DNA of 48,526 nt from an uncultured Clostridia bacterium (GCA_947630325.1 CANRHB010000013.1:1-48526); one strand, 5' to 3'; shown: positions 7,997 to 16,767, numbered from the stretch's first letter. Notes: generated from the letters alone by a model not told the origin. Numbers and translations: made by a program.

Positions 7997-8054
7997 TTAT
8001 GTCACACATAGTACCTATATCTTGTGAATTATGTCTGAGATAGTACTATGCAAA
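7997..8054 (-). promoter_or_regulatory. Tandem palindromes upstream of rsfS (32-bp repeat, copy 2, plus a third partial copy)
   Basis: 8023-8054 is, on the minus strand, the second copy of the repeat found at the tsaD start. 7997-8014 carries a third, shorter version (GTACTAT then GTGTGACATAA). The shared core is TATGTC-W-GACATA with one or two changes per copy. The sites lie between the nadD-yqeK stop and the rsfS start, where a promoter or operator is expected; a -10-like CATAAT is present in each copy. Confidence 0.5.
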
Positions 8055-8056
8055 CA

Positions 8057-9187
8057 TCAATTTTTCGCATTTTCGATCGCGCTGTAATAGCGTTCGGCCT
8101 GTAAGGTAAGCGGATAGACGGGCTTTCCCGTGCTTTTGAGATATTCGACCTGCTCTTTCAAAGAGCGGGCAAGACAGGCGTCGAGATCCTCCCAAAAGAG
8201 AGCGCGAAGTTCCTCCACGCCGCGGAATGTCCTCCCCTCCTCCAAAAGGTCGGCAAGGTAGAGCAGTTTTTCGAGCGTGCTCATCCCCTCTCTGCCGCTC
8301 GTGTGGTACATGATCGCCCGCAAAATTTCCCCGTCCTCAACGCCGAATAAATGCTCCGCAAGATAGGCTCCCGTGTATTGGTGCAGAACGGGCGCGGGCA
8401 CCCCTTCGGGCGGCGTAAACCCTTTGAGCCTCGGGTCGTTTGGGGCAACATACTTCCCGCAGTCGTGGAGCATCGCGGAAAGGAGGGCCTGTTCGAAGGG
8501 AACATGAAGGCTCTCTGCCCTCTTCACCGCAAGCTGTGCCACGCGGTAGCTGTGCTCCCTGCGCTCGGGCGTTTCGAGTTCCAACGCCTGCGCCGCGCTG
8601 TATCGGTAGAGCCCCTCTCTGCGGATATATTCCAACACCTTCTTCTCGATCCCGCGCGGCTCCTTCCCGAAGGCAAGCGCGACCCGCGCCTCGGTGGAAG
8701 AGACTTCTTCGCCGCAGAAAGAGAGCTCGAGAAAGTCGGTATGGAAGCGGGCGACAAACCTCTCGTGCAGGTCGTTTACCCCCTCCTTACCCCTTCGGCA
8801 CGCGACGAGGGTCACGTTTTGCAGAATGTCGTCGGGCTCCTTCCAACAGAAGAAATTTTCGAGCATATCCGCGCCGACGAGGAAATACCGCTCCGCATCG
8901 GGAAACCGCTCCCGAAAATTGCGGCAGGTAAGGTAGGAATAACTCGTCCCTCCTTTCAAGAGTTCGAAGTCGCTCACCTCGGTCTTCGGAAGGGAGGAAA
9001 AAGCGATTTGGCACATTCTCAGCCGCTTTTTTCCGTCCGCGACCGAGCCCGCCGACTTGTGCGGCGCAACATAGGAGGGCATGACGAGCAAGAGATCGAG
9101 CCCGAGTTCTGTTATCGCCGCCTCCGCAAGACGGACATGCTCCGAATGTACGGGGTCGAACGACCCGCCGAAGAGCGCCACCTTCAT
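8057..9187 (-). CDS. nadD: Nicotinate-nucleotide adenylyltransferase fused to YqeK-type HD hydrolase
   Basis: The 376-residue product joins two normally separate enzymes. Residues 1-190 are NadD, which makes nicotinate adenine dinucleotide in NAD synthesis: GGSFDPVHSEH (7-17) and the SSTEAR motif (163-168). Residues 198-376 match YqeK, an HD-domain Ap4A hydrolase: H212, HD at 241-242, VLHQYTGAYLAEHLFGVED and AIMYHTSGREGMSTLEKLLYLAD. In Bacillus subtilis nadD, yqeK and rsfS are adjacent genes, so the fusion fits the local order. I start at the ATG of MKVALFGG (9187). The longer frame would begin within the promoter. Confidence 0.93.
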   Translation of the reverse strand: MKVALFGGSFDPVHSEHVRLAEAAITELGLDLLLVMPSYVAPHKSAGSVADGKKRLRMCQIAFSSLPKTEVSDFELLKGGTSYSYLTCRNFRERFPDAERYFLVGADMLENFFCWKEPDDILQNVTLVACRRGKEGVNDLHERFVARFHTDFLELSFCGEEVSSTEARVALAFGKEPRGIEKKVLEYIRREGLYRYSAAQALELETPERREHSYRVAQLAVKRAESLHVPFEQALLSAMLHDCGKYVAPNDPRLKGFTPPEGVPAPVLHQYTGAYLAEHLFGVEDGEILRAIMYHTSGREGMSTLEKLLYLADLLEEGRTFRGVEELRALFWEDLDACLARSLKEQVEYLKSTGKPVYPLTLQAERYYSAIENAKN

Positions 9188-9193
9188 ATCCAC

Positions 9194-9222
9194 ATCATAC
9201 CACACTTTTTTTCGCTTTGCAA
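9194..9222 (-). promoter_or_regulatory. nadD promoter, leaderless type
   Basis: On the minus strand TTGCAA (9217-9222), 17 bp, then TATGAT (9194-9199) in an extended TGGTATGAT context. The nadD ATG begins six bases after the -10 box. Confidence 0.8.
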
Positions 9223-9257
9223 GACTAAAATAAAAATTCGGCGTCAAAAATCATGTC

Positions 9258-10013
9258 ATGAAAAATTTTCGCTTTGCCGAACTGAGCGATCTGCTCTTTT
9301 ATTCGGCCTGCGCGTTCGTGCTGAGTTTGAGCATTCTGCGCTACTATGGGGCTCCCCTCTGGCTCTCGCTTACCTGCGCCGCCCTTCTCGCCCTCGCGGT
9401 TGGAGGGATCGTCTTTCTCTTATTGTACCGAAGCCGCCGCAAAAAGTTTTTGAGCAAGAAGGAGCGGGAAGAAAAAGAGGCGCTGCTTCTGCACTTTACC
9501 CTCGAACAGCCCGAACGGGTACGCGCCGCCCTCCTCTCCGCCCTCGTTGCCGACGGAAAAACCGCCCACTGCGAAAAGGACGTTCTCTTTTCGGACGGCG
9601 CGGAACTCGTGCCCCTCTTTACGATGGAGCCCGTCGGCGCGGACGAGATCGCCCTTCTCCTCCGCAAATACGGGAAAGAGCCCTTCTCGATCGCCTGCAA
9701 CGCGCTTACGGCGGACGCCGAGAAACTGCTCTCCTCCTTTGGGATCCAAGCCCTCCGCGGGGAGGAGATCTATTCCCTCTTTTCCCGCACGGGGACCACG
9801 CCATCCCCCCTCATCTGCGGCGAAATTCCGCGAAAGACGGTCAAACAAAAACTGCGCCGCTCCTTTTCCAAGGGCAACGCCCGCCCCTTCTTCGTAAGCG
9901 GCGCGCTCCTTCTCATCATGAGCCTTTTTACCTTCTTCCCCCTCTATTACGTCATTTCGGGCGGAATTTTGCTGTTTTGCGCCGTGGCGGTCCGTCTTTT
10001 CGGGTACGCTTAA
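9258..10013 (+). CDS. Membrane protein of unknown function
   Basis: The 251-residue protein has two hydrophobic segments near the N terminus (about 12-30 and 34-57), a soluble middle of some 140 residues that begins with a charged RSRRKKFLSKKEREEKEALL stretch, and two more hydrophobic segments at the C terminus (about 203-225 and 228-248). The middle has CNALTADAEKLLSSFGIQ but no motif that I recognise. It may be a restriction-endonuclease-like or regulatory domain held at the membrane, but that is a guess. It is divergent from nadD and its last 4 bp overlap the convergent nnr gene. Confidence 0.7.
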   Translation: MKNFRFAELSDLLFYSACAFVLSLSILRYYGAPLWLSLTCAALLALAVGGIVFLLLYRSRRKKFLSKKEREEKEALLLHFTLEQPERVRAALLSALVADGKTAHCEKDVLFSDGAELVPLFTMEPVGADEIALLLRKYGKEPFSIACNALTADAEKLLSSFGIQALRGEEIYSLFSRTGTTPSPLICGEIPRKTVKQKLRRSFSKGNARPFFVSGALLLIMSLFTFFPLYYVISGGILLFCAVAVRLFGYA

Positions 10014-11491
10014 AGGTGCATCGCTTGGGGCAGGAGGTCGATGACGTCGCTTGCATTCGAAGCGTACTGCCCGAACTTTTCCTCCGCGAGTTCCCCCGCC
10101 CGCCCGAGCAAAAAGCAGGAGGCGCACGCCGCCTCGAAGGGCGAAACTCCCCTTGCGCATGTGCCCGCAAGGAGCCCCGCAAGCGCGTCCCCGCTTCCCC
10201 CTTTGGAGAGCGCGGGGGAGCCCGCCGTCATAATCGCCGTCCGCGTTCCGTCGGTCACGATCGTGCGGTTGTTTTTGAGCACGACGGTCACGCCGTACTC
10301 TGTTGCAAACCCCTCGGCGAGTTCGACGCTTTTTATCAAAACTTCCTCCACCGTTTTATCCGCGAGGCGGGCAAATTCCTTGATGTGCGGGGTGACGATC
10401 ACCTTGCACTGCCTTGCTTTCAACGGCTCTTTGCCGAACAGGGCGAGCGTGTTCAAAGCGTCCGCGTCGAGCACGAGGGTCCCCTTGTAGGTGGAAAGAA
10501 GTTCGCTTAAAATGGTGCGCGTCCCCTCTCCCACGCCAGCGCCCATGCCGAAGGCGACCGCATCGGCAAAGATGGGTTCGCCATCGTAAAAGGTAAAGCG
10601 GCAGGCGGGGTATTTTGCGGCGCACAGTACGCGGTGAAGTTCGTCTACCGCTTGGAAGGACGCAAGTTTCGCCCCGTCCTCGCAAGGAACGGAGCAAGAG
10701 GTCATATAAATATCGGTGTAGCCCGCGCCCGATTTTAACGCCGCTCCCGCCGCAAGCAGAGGCGCGCCGAGGGTGTTGCAGGTCGCAAGGATCGCCGCCG
10801 AACCGAAATTCCCCTTGTTGGAGTGGGACTTTTTGGGAGGAAAGAGGGTCTTGACGTCCCCGCTCTCCCAGACCTCCGCGCCGCCGCACAAATTCAAACC
10901 AATATCCGCGACCGAAATTTTCCCCGCAACGTCCGCGCCGTCCGCAAGCAGGAGGGCGTTTTTCATGCCGCCCACCGTCAGCGTCTCTGCCGCCTTGACG
11001 CAGGGGAAGAGCGCGACGCCGTTTTCGGAGAGCCCGCTCGGTAAATCGCACGAGAGAACGTAAGCCCCGCTATTATTGATAAAATTGATGAGTTCTTCGG
11101 CCTCTCCCGTGGGGTGGGACTTTACGCCCGTGCCGAGAATGCAGTCGACGATGAAGGCATATCTCCTCCGCGGAATTCTGCCGAAGAGTTCGCCCTTATA
11201 CCGTTTGGCGTTTGCGGCGCAGTCGTGGGAGAACTTTCCCGCAAGACACAAGACGGCGATGTCCACGTCCTGCCCGTCCAAAATGCGGGCGGCGACAAAG
11301 CCGTCTCCCCCGTTGTTCCCCCCGCCGCAGACGAAGAGCACGTCCGAAAAATTTTTCTCCTTCATAATACGGCGGGTATGCTCGGCAAGGGCCTTGCCCG
11401 CCCGCTCCATGAGTTCGAGGGAGGGTGTGCCCTTTTCCACCGCCTCCCCGTCCGCCTTGCGCATCTGAGAAAAAGAATAAGAATACTGCAT
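10010..11491 (-). CDS. nnr: Bifunctional NAD(P)H-hydrate epimerase / ADP-dependent dehydratase
   Basis: Nnr repairs NADH and NADPH damaged by hydration. The N-terminal YjeF_N epimerase domain (about 1-210) has CGGGNNGGDGFVAAR (55-69) and DCILGTGVK. The C-terminal carbohydrate-kinase-like dehydratase domain (about 220-493) has KGNFGSAAILA, GMGAGVGEGT, LVLDADALN, IVTPHIKEFARL and the nucleotide-binding GSPALSKGGSGDALAG. The 493-residue length fits the fused form. It is the last gene of the recX-birA-nnr operon. The start follows the birA stop by 7 bp, with an AGG-type binding site. Confidence 0.95.
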   Translation of the reverse strand: MQYSYSFSQMRKADGEAVEKGTPSLELMERAGKALAEHTRRIMKEKNFSDVLFVCGGGNNGGDGFVAARILDGQDVDIAVLCLAGKFSHDCAANAKRYKGELFGRIPRRRYAFIVDCILGTGVKSHPTGEAEELINFINNSGAYVLSCDLPSGLSENGVALFPCVKAAETLTVGGMKNALLLADGADVAGKISVADIGLNLCGGAEVWESGDVKTLFPPKKSHSNKGNFGSAAILATCNTLGAPLLAAGAALKSGAGYTDIYMTSCSVPCEDGAKLASFQAVDELHRVLCAAKYPACRFTFYDGEPIFADAVAFGMGAGVGEGTRTILSELLSTYKGTLVLDADALNTLALFGKEPLKARQCKVIVTPHIKEFARLADKTVEEVLIKSVELAEGFATEYGVTVVLKNNRTIVTDGTRTAIMTAGSPALSKGGSGDALAGLLAGTCARGVSPFEAACASCFLLGRAGELAEEKFGQYASNASDVIDLLPQAMHL

Positions 11492-11498
11492 ATTTAAC

Positions 11499-12179
11499 CT
11501 ACCATTTTATCGCAATTTCCGCCGCAGAGAGGGCGCGAAGTTTGCCGTTTTCCTCCACGGAGAGCCGCCCGTCGGGCAGAATTTCCCGCGCCACGGCCGT
11601 ATATTGCCGCTCCCCCTCGGTGACGAGAACGGGCTTCCCCAAAAATTTCACGAAGCGCAAATAGTCCGAAAAGTCAGTGGGCGAAAAGAGCTCCTTGATG
11701 AGTTTTTCCCGCACCTTTTCCACAGTCGGGAGAGAAGGCAAGAGTTCTTCCATGCTGACGGCGATGTTTTCAAGCCCTTTCAAGGGGTTTGAGACGTTGA
11801 GCCCCACGCCGACGACGCTCGCCGTCACATATCCCCCCGCAAGAAGGTTCTCGGTAAGAATGCCCGAAATTTTTCTGCCGCCCGCAAGCACGTCGTTGCT
11901 CCACTTGATCTCGGGCGAAATGCCGAAGGAGGAGAGCGTTTTGCAGACGGCGGTAGCGGCGTGCGCCATCACTTCGAAGGCGCGCTCCGCGGGAAGGTCT
12001 TTGTAAAAGGTCAGCGCGGAGAGATACACGCCCCCCTTCTCCGAGGAAAAGGTTCGCCCCTTGGTGCCCCTGCCCCCCGTCTGCCGCTCTGCGCAGACGA
12101 CGACGTTCTCCCCGCCCGACAGATACTCCTTGATGACGTCGTTCGTGGAGGAGGTCTCTTCGAGATAGACGCGCTTCAT
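11499..12179 (-). CDS. birA: Biotin--[acetyl-CoA-carboxylase] ligase, HTH-less
   Basis: The enzyme activates biotin as biotinyl-AMP and attaches it to carrier proteins such as AccB. The 226-residue product has the nucleotide loop GGRGTKGR (35-42), KWSNDVLAGGRKISGIL (92-108) and the C-terminal small domain ending ALSAAEIAIKW. It lacks the N-terminal winged helix of bifunctional BirA, so it should not act as a repressor (group I). Its ATG overlaps the recX stop in ATGA, which implies translational coupling. Confidence 0.94.
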   Translation of the reverse strand: MKRVYLEETSSTNDVIKEYLSGGENVVVCAERQTGGRGTKGRTFSSEKGGVYLSALTFYKDLPAERAFEVMAHAATAVCKTLSSFGISPEIKWSNDVLAGGRKISGILTENLLAGGYVTASVVGVGLNVSNPLKGLENIAVSMEELLPSLPTVEKVREKLIKELFSPTDFSDYLRFVKFLGKPVLVTEGERQYTAVAREILPDGRLSVEENGKLRALSAAEIAIKW

Positions 12180-12787
12180 TCGTCCTCCTCCGCAAGAGAG
12201 CCAAGGGCGGCGCGGGCGGTCTCATAGCCGAACCCCTTCCCGATGAGATAGGAAAACGCCTTTTGGAGGGTCTTTTTGTCAATCGTCTTGCCGCGCAGAT
12301 ATTTTTCGAGGATACTTTTCGCGCTCTCTTCCTCGCCCTCCAAGCCTTCAAGAGCCGTCTCGATCTCCTCCTCCGCAACGCCCTTTTGCCTCAGTTCCAT
12401 GGCGATGAGCTTTTTGCCCTTGCGGGAGATGGCGTGCTCCGCATACGCCGCCGCATATGCGCCGTCGTCGAGGAAGCCGTACTCCTTCATGCGCTCCGCC
12501 ACATAGTCGCACACGTCGGGCAGATACCCCTTCTTTTTGAGGTAGTCCTTCACCTCTTTCTCCGTTTTCATCGTCGCGGTGATGTGATAGAGCGCCTTGT
12601 CGAAGGCGGTGACCTTTTCGCTCTCCAACTGCATTTGGGAGAGTTCCTCTTCGGTGACGTGCATTCCCACTTTGAGGCGGTTCGAAATGACCGTCTCGAG
12701 TTTCATGCCGCAGTAAAACCTGCCGTCCGTCTCGATGTTGCACCTTGTCTTGTCCTTCACCTGCGGGGTGATCGCCGTAATTTCCAT
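12176..12787 (-). CDS. recX: Regulatory protein RecX
   Basis: RecX binds RecA filaments and modulates recombination. The 203-residue product is made of three-helix repeats: ALYHITATMKTEKEVKDYLKKKGY, VAERMKEYGFLDDGAYAAAYAEHAISRKGKKLIAMELRQKGV and the C-terminal KTLQKAFSYLIGKGFGYETARAAL. I start at ATG 12787 (MEITAITPQ), which sits six bases after a near-consensus -10 box; the longer frame would run through the promoter and the AATGAR repeats. It is the first gene of recX-birA-nnr. recA is not in the window. Confidence 0.92.
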   Translation of the reverse strand: MEITAITPQVKDKTRCNIETDGRFYCGMKLETVISNRLKVGMHVTEEELSQMQLESEKVTAFDKALYHITATMKTEKEVKDYLKKKGYLPDVCDYVAERMKEYGFLDDGAYAAAYAEHAISRKGKKLIAMELRQKGVAEEEIETALEGLEGEEESAKSILEKYLRGKTIDKKTLQKAFSYLIGKGFGYETARAALGSLAEEDE

Positions 12788-12793
12788 ACCCTG

Positions 12794-12822
12794 ATTATAC
12801 CACCTTTTTCCCCTCTTTGCAA
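12794..12822 (-). promoter_or_regulatory. recX operon promoter, leaderless type
   Basis: On the minus strand TTGCAA (12817-12822), 17 bp, TATAAT (12794-12799) in an extended TGGTATAAT context, then six bases and ATG. The layout is the same as at nadD. Confidence 0.85.
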
Positions 12823-12865
12823 GAGGAAACAAGCAAACGCAACAAACGAAGCAAGTCCAAGCGAT

Positions 12866-12952
12866 AATGAGAATGAGTATGAGAATGCAAATGAGAATGT
12901 CAATGCGAATGAAAAAGAAAATGAAAATGATAATGAAAAGAAAAAAGAAAAT
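12866..12952. repeat. Degenerate hexanucleotide tract (AATGAR-like)
   Basis: About 14 imperfect units such as AATGAG, TATGAG, AATGCA and AATGAA lie in tandem between the recX promoter and the clpB terminator. It has stop-free reading in one plus frame, but no binding site or sensible protein, so I do not call a gene. Confidence 0.75.
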
Positions 12953-12953
12953 G

Positions 12954-12996
12954 TGGGCGGCGCGCGGCAAAAAGCATTTGCCGCGCGCCGCCCACA
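12954..12996 (-). terminator. Strong terminator after clpB
   Basis: GTGGGCGGCGCGCGGCAAA pairs perfectly over 19 bp around a 5-base loop. On the minus strand it is followed by a T-rich ATTTTCTTTTTTC run. Confidence 0.9.
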
Positions 12997-13003
12997 AATC
13001 CCC

Positions 13004-15577
13004 TTATCTCAAAACAAGCCCCCCTTCTCCCCTGTCGAGGGTGAGAAGGGCGCCCGCAGGCGGGTCTTTTTCGATAAGGTATTTTGCAATGGGGGTCTCT
13101 GCGTGCGTCTGCAGGAAGCGTTTCAAGGGACGCGCGCCGTACACGCTGTCATAGCCGAAGTCGGCGATATACTGCTTGGCGGCGTTCGTCACCTCGAGCG
13201 TGATGTGCTCCGCTTTCAAGCGCGCCTTGAGTTTTTCGAGCATGATGTCCACAATGCCCGAGACGTTCTCCCGCGAGAGCGGCTTGAAGAGAATGATCTC
13301 GTCCAATCTGTTCAAGAACTCGGGGCGGAAGGAGCGTTTGAGAAGAAGGTTGACCTGTTCACGCGCGTCCTCGCTGACTTCGCCGTTTTCGATCCCCTCC
13401 GAGATGATGTCCGAGCCCAAGTTGGAGGTAAGGATGATGATGGTGTTCTTGAAGTCCACCGTTCTGCCCTGCGAATCGGTGATCCTGCCGTCGTCGAGCA
13501 CCTGTAAGAGGATGTTGAAAACGTCGGGGTGCGCCTTTTCGATCTCGTCGAAGAGGACGATGGAATAGGGACGGCGGCGGACGGCCTCGGTCAAACTGCC
13601 GCCCTCCTCATAGCCCACATATCCGGGAGGCGCGCCCACGAGGCGGGAGACGGAGAACTTCTCCATGTACTCGCTCATGTCGATACGGACGATGTTCTTT
13701 TCATCGTCGAAGAGGTTCTCGGCAAGCGACTTTGCAAGTTCGGTTTTGCCGACGCCCGTGGGCCCGAGGAAGAGGAAGGAACCGATCGGGCGGTTGGGGT
13801 CGGAGATGCCCGCTCTTGCCCGCAGAATCGCCTCTGAGACCTTGGTTACGGCCTCTTCCTGCCCCACGAGCCGCTTGTGTATCTCTTCGGGCAGGCGCAG
13901 AAGTTTTGCCTTCTCGCCCTCTTTTAAGCGCGTTACGGGGATCCCCGTCCACCGCGCCACGATTTGGTCGATCTGCTCCTCCATCACCTCGTCTTTGAGG
14001 AGGGAATTGTCCTTCCGCGCCTCCTTTGCGGCAAGGAGCTCCTTTTCGAGCGCGGGGATCTCGCCGTATTCGAGCCGCCCCGCCGTGCTGTAATCTCCCC
14101 TCTGCTTCGCGCTCTCGAGTTCGCCGCGCAGGGTGTCGAGTTTTTCCTTGAGCTCCTTCTCGGCGCGGATCTCCCCCTTCTCCTGCTCCCACTTCGCCTT
14201 CATGCCGTGGAACTTCTCCTTGCATTCGGCGAGTTCCTTTTTGAGGGTCTCGAGACGCGCCATGGAGAGGTTGTCCTTCTCCTTTTCGAGGGCGTTCTCC
14301 TCCACCTCTAATTGAACGATCTTGCGGTGGAGCGCGTCCATCTCGGCGGGCATACTATCGATCTCGGTGCGGATCATCGCCGCCGCTTCGTCCACGAGAT
14401 CGATGGCCTTGTCGGGCAGAAAGCGGTCGGTGATGTAGCGGTTGGAAAGAGTGGCCGCCGCGACGAGGGCGTCGTCGTGGATGCGCACGCCGTGGAAAAT
14501 TTCAAAGCGTTCTTTGAGACCTCTCAAAATGGAGACGGTGTCCTCCACGGTGGGCTCTCCCACGAGCACGGGCTGGAACCGCCGCTCGAGGGCCGCGTCC
14601 TTTTCGATGTATTTGCAGTATTCGTCGAGGGTGGTCGCGCCGATACAGTGCAGTTCCCCCCTTGCGAGGAGGGGCTTTAAGAGGTTGCCCGCGTCCATTG
14701 CGCCCTCCGTCTTTCCCGCGCCGACGACGGTGTGCAGTTCGTCGATGAAGAGGAGGATGTTCCCCTCCGACTTTGTGACCTCCTGCAAGACGGCCTTTAA
14801 GCGCTCTTCGAATTCGCCGCGGTACTTCGCCCCCGCGATGAGCGCGCCCATGTCGAGGGAGAAGAGAGTCTTGTGTTTGAGACCCTCGGGGACGTCCCCG
14901 CTGACAATGCGGCGGGCAAGCCCCTCGGCGATCGCCGTCTTTCCCACGCCCGGTTCGCCGATGAGCACGGGGTTGTTCTTTGTCTTGCGGGAGAGAATGC
15001 GGATGACGTTGCGGATCTCCTCATCCCTGCCGATGACGGGTTCGAGTTTGTGTTCGCGCGCCCGCTTGGTAAGGTCCGTGCCGTACTTTTCGAGCGCCTC
15101 ATAGGACTCTTCGGGGTTGTCGCTCTTCACGTTCTGGTTGCCGCGCACCTCCTTCATGCCCTTTAAGAAACCGTCCTTCGTCACGCCGAAGCGTTTGAAA
15201 ACGGCTTTCAAGCGTTCCTCGGCGTTGTCGAAGAGGCACAAAAAGAGGTGTTCGATGGAGACGTAATCGTCCTTCATGTCGGCGGCGAGCTTTTCGGCCT
15301 CCGAGAGGGTGCGGGCAAGGGGAGCGGTCGCATACACCTGCCCCGAGCCGCTCCCCGAGACGCGGGGAAGCCGCTCCACCTCCTCCTTGACGGCACGTTG
15401 TAGGCCGTTTGCGTCCATTCCCGCGCGGGAGAGGATGCGATAGACGAGCCCGTCGCCATCGAGGAGGGCAAGGCAGAGGTGCAGGGTGCCGAGTTCGGAG
15501 TTGCCGTACTCGAGGGCGGTATTCTGCGCCGCCTGCACCGCCGCAAGCGATTTTTGCGTGTATTTATTGGTATCCAT
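13004..15577 (-). CDS. clpB: ATP-dependent disaggregase ClpB
   Basis: ClpB is a hexameric AAA+ chaperone that pulls proteins out of aggregates, with DnaK. The 857-residue product has the two N-terminal Clp repeats (1-150), NBD1 with Walker [14 protein letters not shown] and [14 protein letters not shown], the coiled-coil M domain (about 400-525), and NBD2 with [49 protein letters not shown] and the arginine-finger [11 protein letters not shown]. It has no IGL/F loop for ClpP, as expected of ClpB. The start is fixed by AAGGAGGAAAAAAT before ATG. A CIRCE or CtsR box was not found upstream; a 222-bp repeat lies just 5' of the gene. Confidence 0.97.
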   Translation of the reverse strand: MDTNKYTQKSLAAVQAAQNTALEYGNSELGTLHLCLALLDGDGLVYRILSRAGMDANGLQRAVKEEVERLPRVSGSGSGQVYATAPLARTLSEAEKLAADMKDDYVSIEHLFLCLFDNAEERLKAVFKRFGVTKDGFLKGMKEVRGNQNVKSDNPEESYEALEKYGTDLTKRAREHKLEPVIGRDEEIRNVIRILSRKTKNNPVLIGEPGVGKTAIAEGLARRIVSGDVPEGLKHKTLFSLDMGALIAGAKYRGEFEERLKAVLQEVTKSEGNILLFIDELHTVVGAGKTEGAMDAGNLLKPLLARGELHCIGATTLDEYCKYIEKDAALERRFQPVLVGEPTVEDTVSILRGLKERFEIFHGVRIHDDALVAAATLSNRYITDRFLPDKAIDLVDEAAAMIRTEIDSMPAEMDALHRKIVQLEVEENALEKEKDNLSMARLETLKKELAECKEKFHGMKAKWEQEKGEIRAEKELKEKLDTLRGELESAKQRGDYSTAGRLEYGEIPALEKELLAAKEARKDNSLLKDEVMEEQIDQIVARWTGIPVTRLKEGEKAKLLRLPEEIHKRLVGQEEAVTKVSEAILRARAGISDPNRPIGSFLFLGPTGVGKTELAKSLAENLFDDEKNIVRIDMSEYMEKFSVSRLVGAPPGYVGYEEGGSLTEAVRRRPYSIVLFDEIEKAHPDVFNILLQVLDDGRITDSQGRTVDFKNTIIILTSNLGSDIISEGIENGEVSEDAREQVNLLLKRSFRPEFLNRLDEIILFKPLSRENVSGIVDIMLEKLKARLKAEHITLEVTNAAKQYIADFGYDSVYGARPLKRFLQTHAETPIAKYLIEKDPPAGALLTLDRGEGGLVLR

Positions 15578-15626
15578 ATTTTTTCCTCCTTGTTTGAGAT
15601 GATGGGTTATTTCTGTTATTCTGACC

Positions 15627-15848
15627 TGCGTCATGCTGAGCCGCATTGTATTTACGTAGTCCGCAAAAGAATGTCCGCGAAGGCATCTTGGTACGTTTGG
15701 GTATGGTTTTAATCGCACTTGGACGTAGCAAGATTCCCTCGGGGACTGTCCACGTCGAACTTCGTTCTTTCCGTTACGGCTACTTCGTCGCAAGCTCCTC
15801 GTGCCGCCCTTAGACAACATAGAACGTGCGGGCGGGGCGGAATGACGC
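15627..15848. repeat. Interspersed element with terminal inverted repeats (copy 2, longer form)
   Basis: It starts with GCGTCATGCTGAGCCG and ends with GGAATGACGC. It matches the 165-bp elements at 3078 and 38618 for most of its length but carries an extra module (TACTTCGTCGCAAGCTCC to GCGGGCGGGGCGG), which also occurs alone near 24270-24339. It lies in the leader region of clpB. Confidence 0.7.
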
Positions 15849-15867
15849 GCTTACGCGCGCGTTTCCT

Positions 15868-15906
15868 CACGGAAAAAGCTTTTGCTGGGGCAAAAGATTT
15901 TTCGTG
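15868..15906. other. Long imperfect hairpin between clpB and the PF06541 gene
   Basis: CACGGAAAAAGCTTTTGC pairs with GGCAAAAGATTTTTCGTG around a 3-base loop, with two mismatches. Neither side has a long T-run. It may be part of a long clpB leader or a decayed terminator. Confidence 0.5.
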
Positions 15907-15964
15907 AACACTGTTTATATACCCCAAAATCAAACGCGATAAACAAAAAATGCGGGCGCAACGC

Positions 15965-15993
15965 TTGCAAATCGCCGCCCGTTGTGCTATAAT
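15965..15993 (+). promoter_or_regulatory. Promoter of the PF06541-type gene
   Basis: TTGCAA (15965-15970), 17 bp, TATAAT (15988-15993). The start codon lies 28 bp downstream with AGAGGC as a modest binding site. Confidence 0.85.
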
Positions 15994-16021
15994 GCTCAAA
16001 AACTCCACAGAGGCAATTCAA

Positions 16022-16750
16022 ATGAAATTTTTAGACGGACTACTCGTTGCGGCCTTTCTCTTTATTGTGGGGAGTATGCTCGGCTGGGTGATCGAGGTGC
16101 TCTTCCGCAGATTCTTCTCGGCGAAGAAATGGATCAACCCCGGCTTTCTGACGGGCCCCTACATCCCCCTTTACGGGTTCGGCCTCTCCTTGATGTTTGC
16201 CATCTCCCTCATCCCCATCCACACGGGCTATGAGTGGCTCGACGCCCTCCTCATCATTCTCATCATGGGCGCGATGATGACGGTCATCGAATACATTGCG
16301 GGGCTCATCTTCATCAAGGGCATGAAGATCAAACTGTGGGACTACTCCAAGCAATGGGGAAACATACAGGGCATCATCTGTCCCCTCTTCTCATTCTTGT
16401 GGTTGCTCGTTGCGGCGGGGTTCTACTTCCTCATGAACGAGGCCGTGCTCGAGGCGGTGAAGTGGTTTGTCAACAACATGTGGTTCTCCTTCTTTGTTGG
16501 GATCGTCTTGGGGATCTTCCTCGTCGACCTCGGGCATTCGCTCGATCTCTCGGTGAAGATCAGAAAGTTCGCCCAAGAGAAGCAGATCGTCGTCCACTTC
16601 GAACGCTTGAAGGAGAGCATCAAGGAGCACACCGAGAACTTCGAAAAGAAGCACGCAAGTTTCTGCTTCCCCTTCAAATCGGCGCGGAAACTCAACGAGG
16701 AACTCGACGGCTATGCCGAAAAGGTCACCGAACAGACAGAGAAAAAATAA
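16022..16750 (+). CDS. Putative ABC-transporter-type membrane protein (PF06541-like)
   Basis: The 242-residue protein has five predicted membrane helices (about 5-28, 46-66, 73-98, 118-138 and 148-170) and a charged cytoplasmic tail rich in Glu, Lys and His. GSMLGWVIEVLFRRF and WINPGFLTGPYIPLYGFG are typical of the PF06541 family, which is common in Firmicutes and is annotated as a putative ABC transporter component without firm function. WDYS then WGNIQGIICPLFSFLW also belongs to the family. I start at 16022 because the longer frame includes the promoter. It ends at a perfect terminator. Confidence 0.85.
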   Translation: MKFLDGLLVAAFLFIVGSMLGWVIEVLFRRFFSAKKWINPGFLTGPYIPLYGFGLSLMFAISLIPIHTGYEWLDALLIILIMGAMMTVIEYIAGLIFIKGMKIKLWDYSKQWGNIQGIICPLFSFLWLLVAAGFYFLMNEAVLEAVKWFVNNMWFSFFVGIVLGIFLVDLGHSLDLSVKIRKFAQEKQIVVHFERLKESIKEHTENFEKKHASFCFPFKSARKLNEELDGYAEKVTEQTEKK

Positions 16751-16767
16751 GCGCAAAATATATGAAC

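Noticed and set aside
1887..8054. NiaR (NAD repressor) operators
   Set aside because: The palindrome is loosely similar to what I recall of that site and nadD is near, but one copy is at tsaD, and I cannot support the match.
8351..10510. A 719-residue frame across nadD and the membrane gene
   Set aside because: It runs antisense to nadD-yqeK and in a wrong frame through the next gene; shadow of GC-rich codons.
15578..15960. CIRCE or CtsR box for clpB
   Set aside because: No TTAGCACTC-N9-GAGTGCTAA and no clear heptad repeat is seen.
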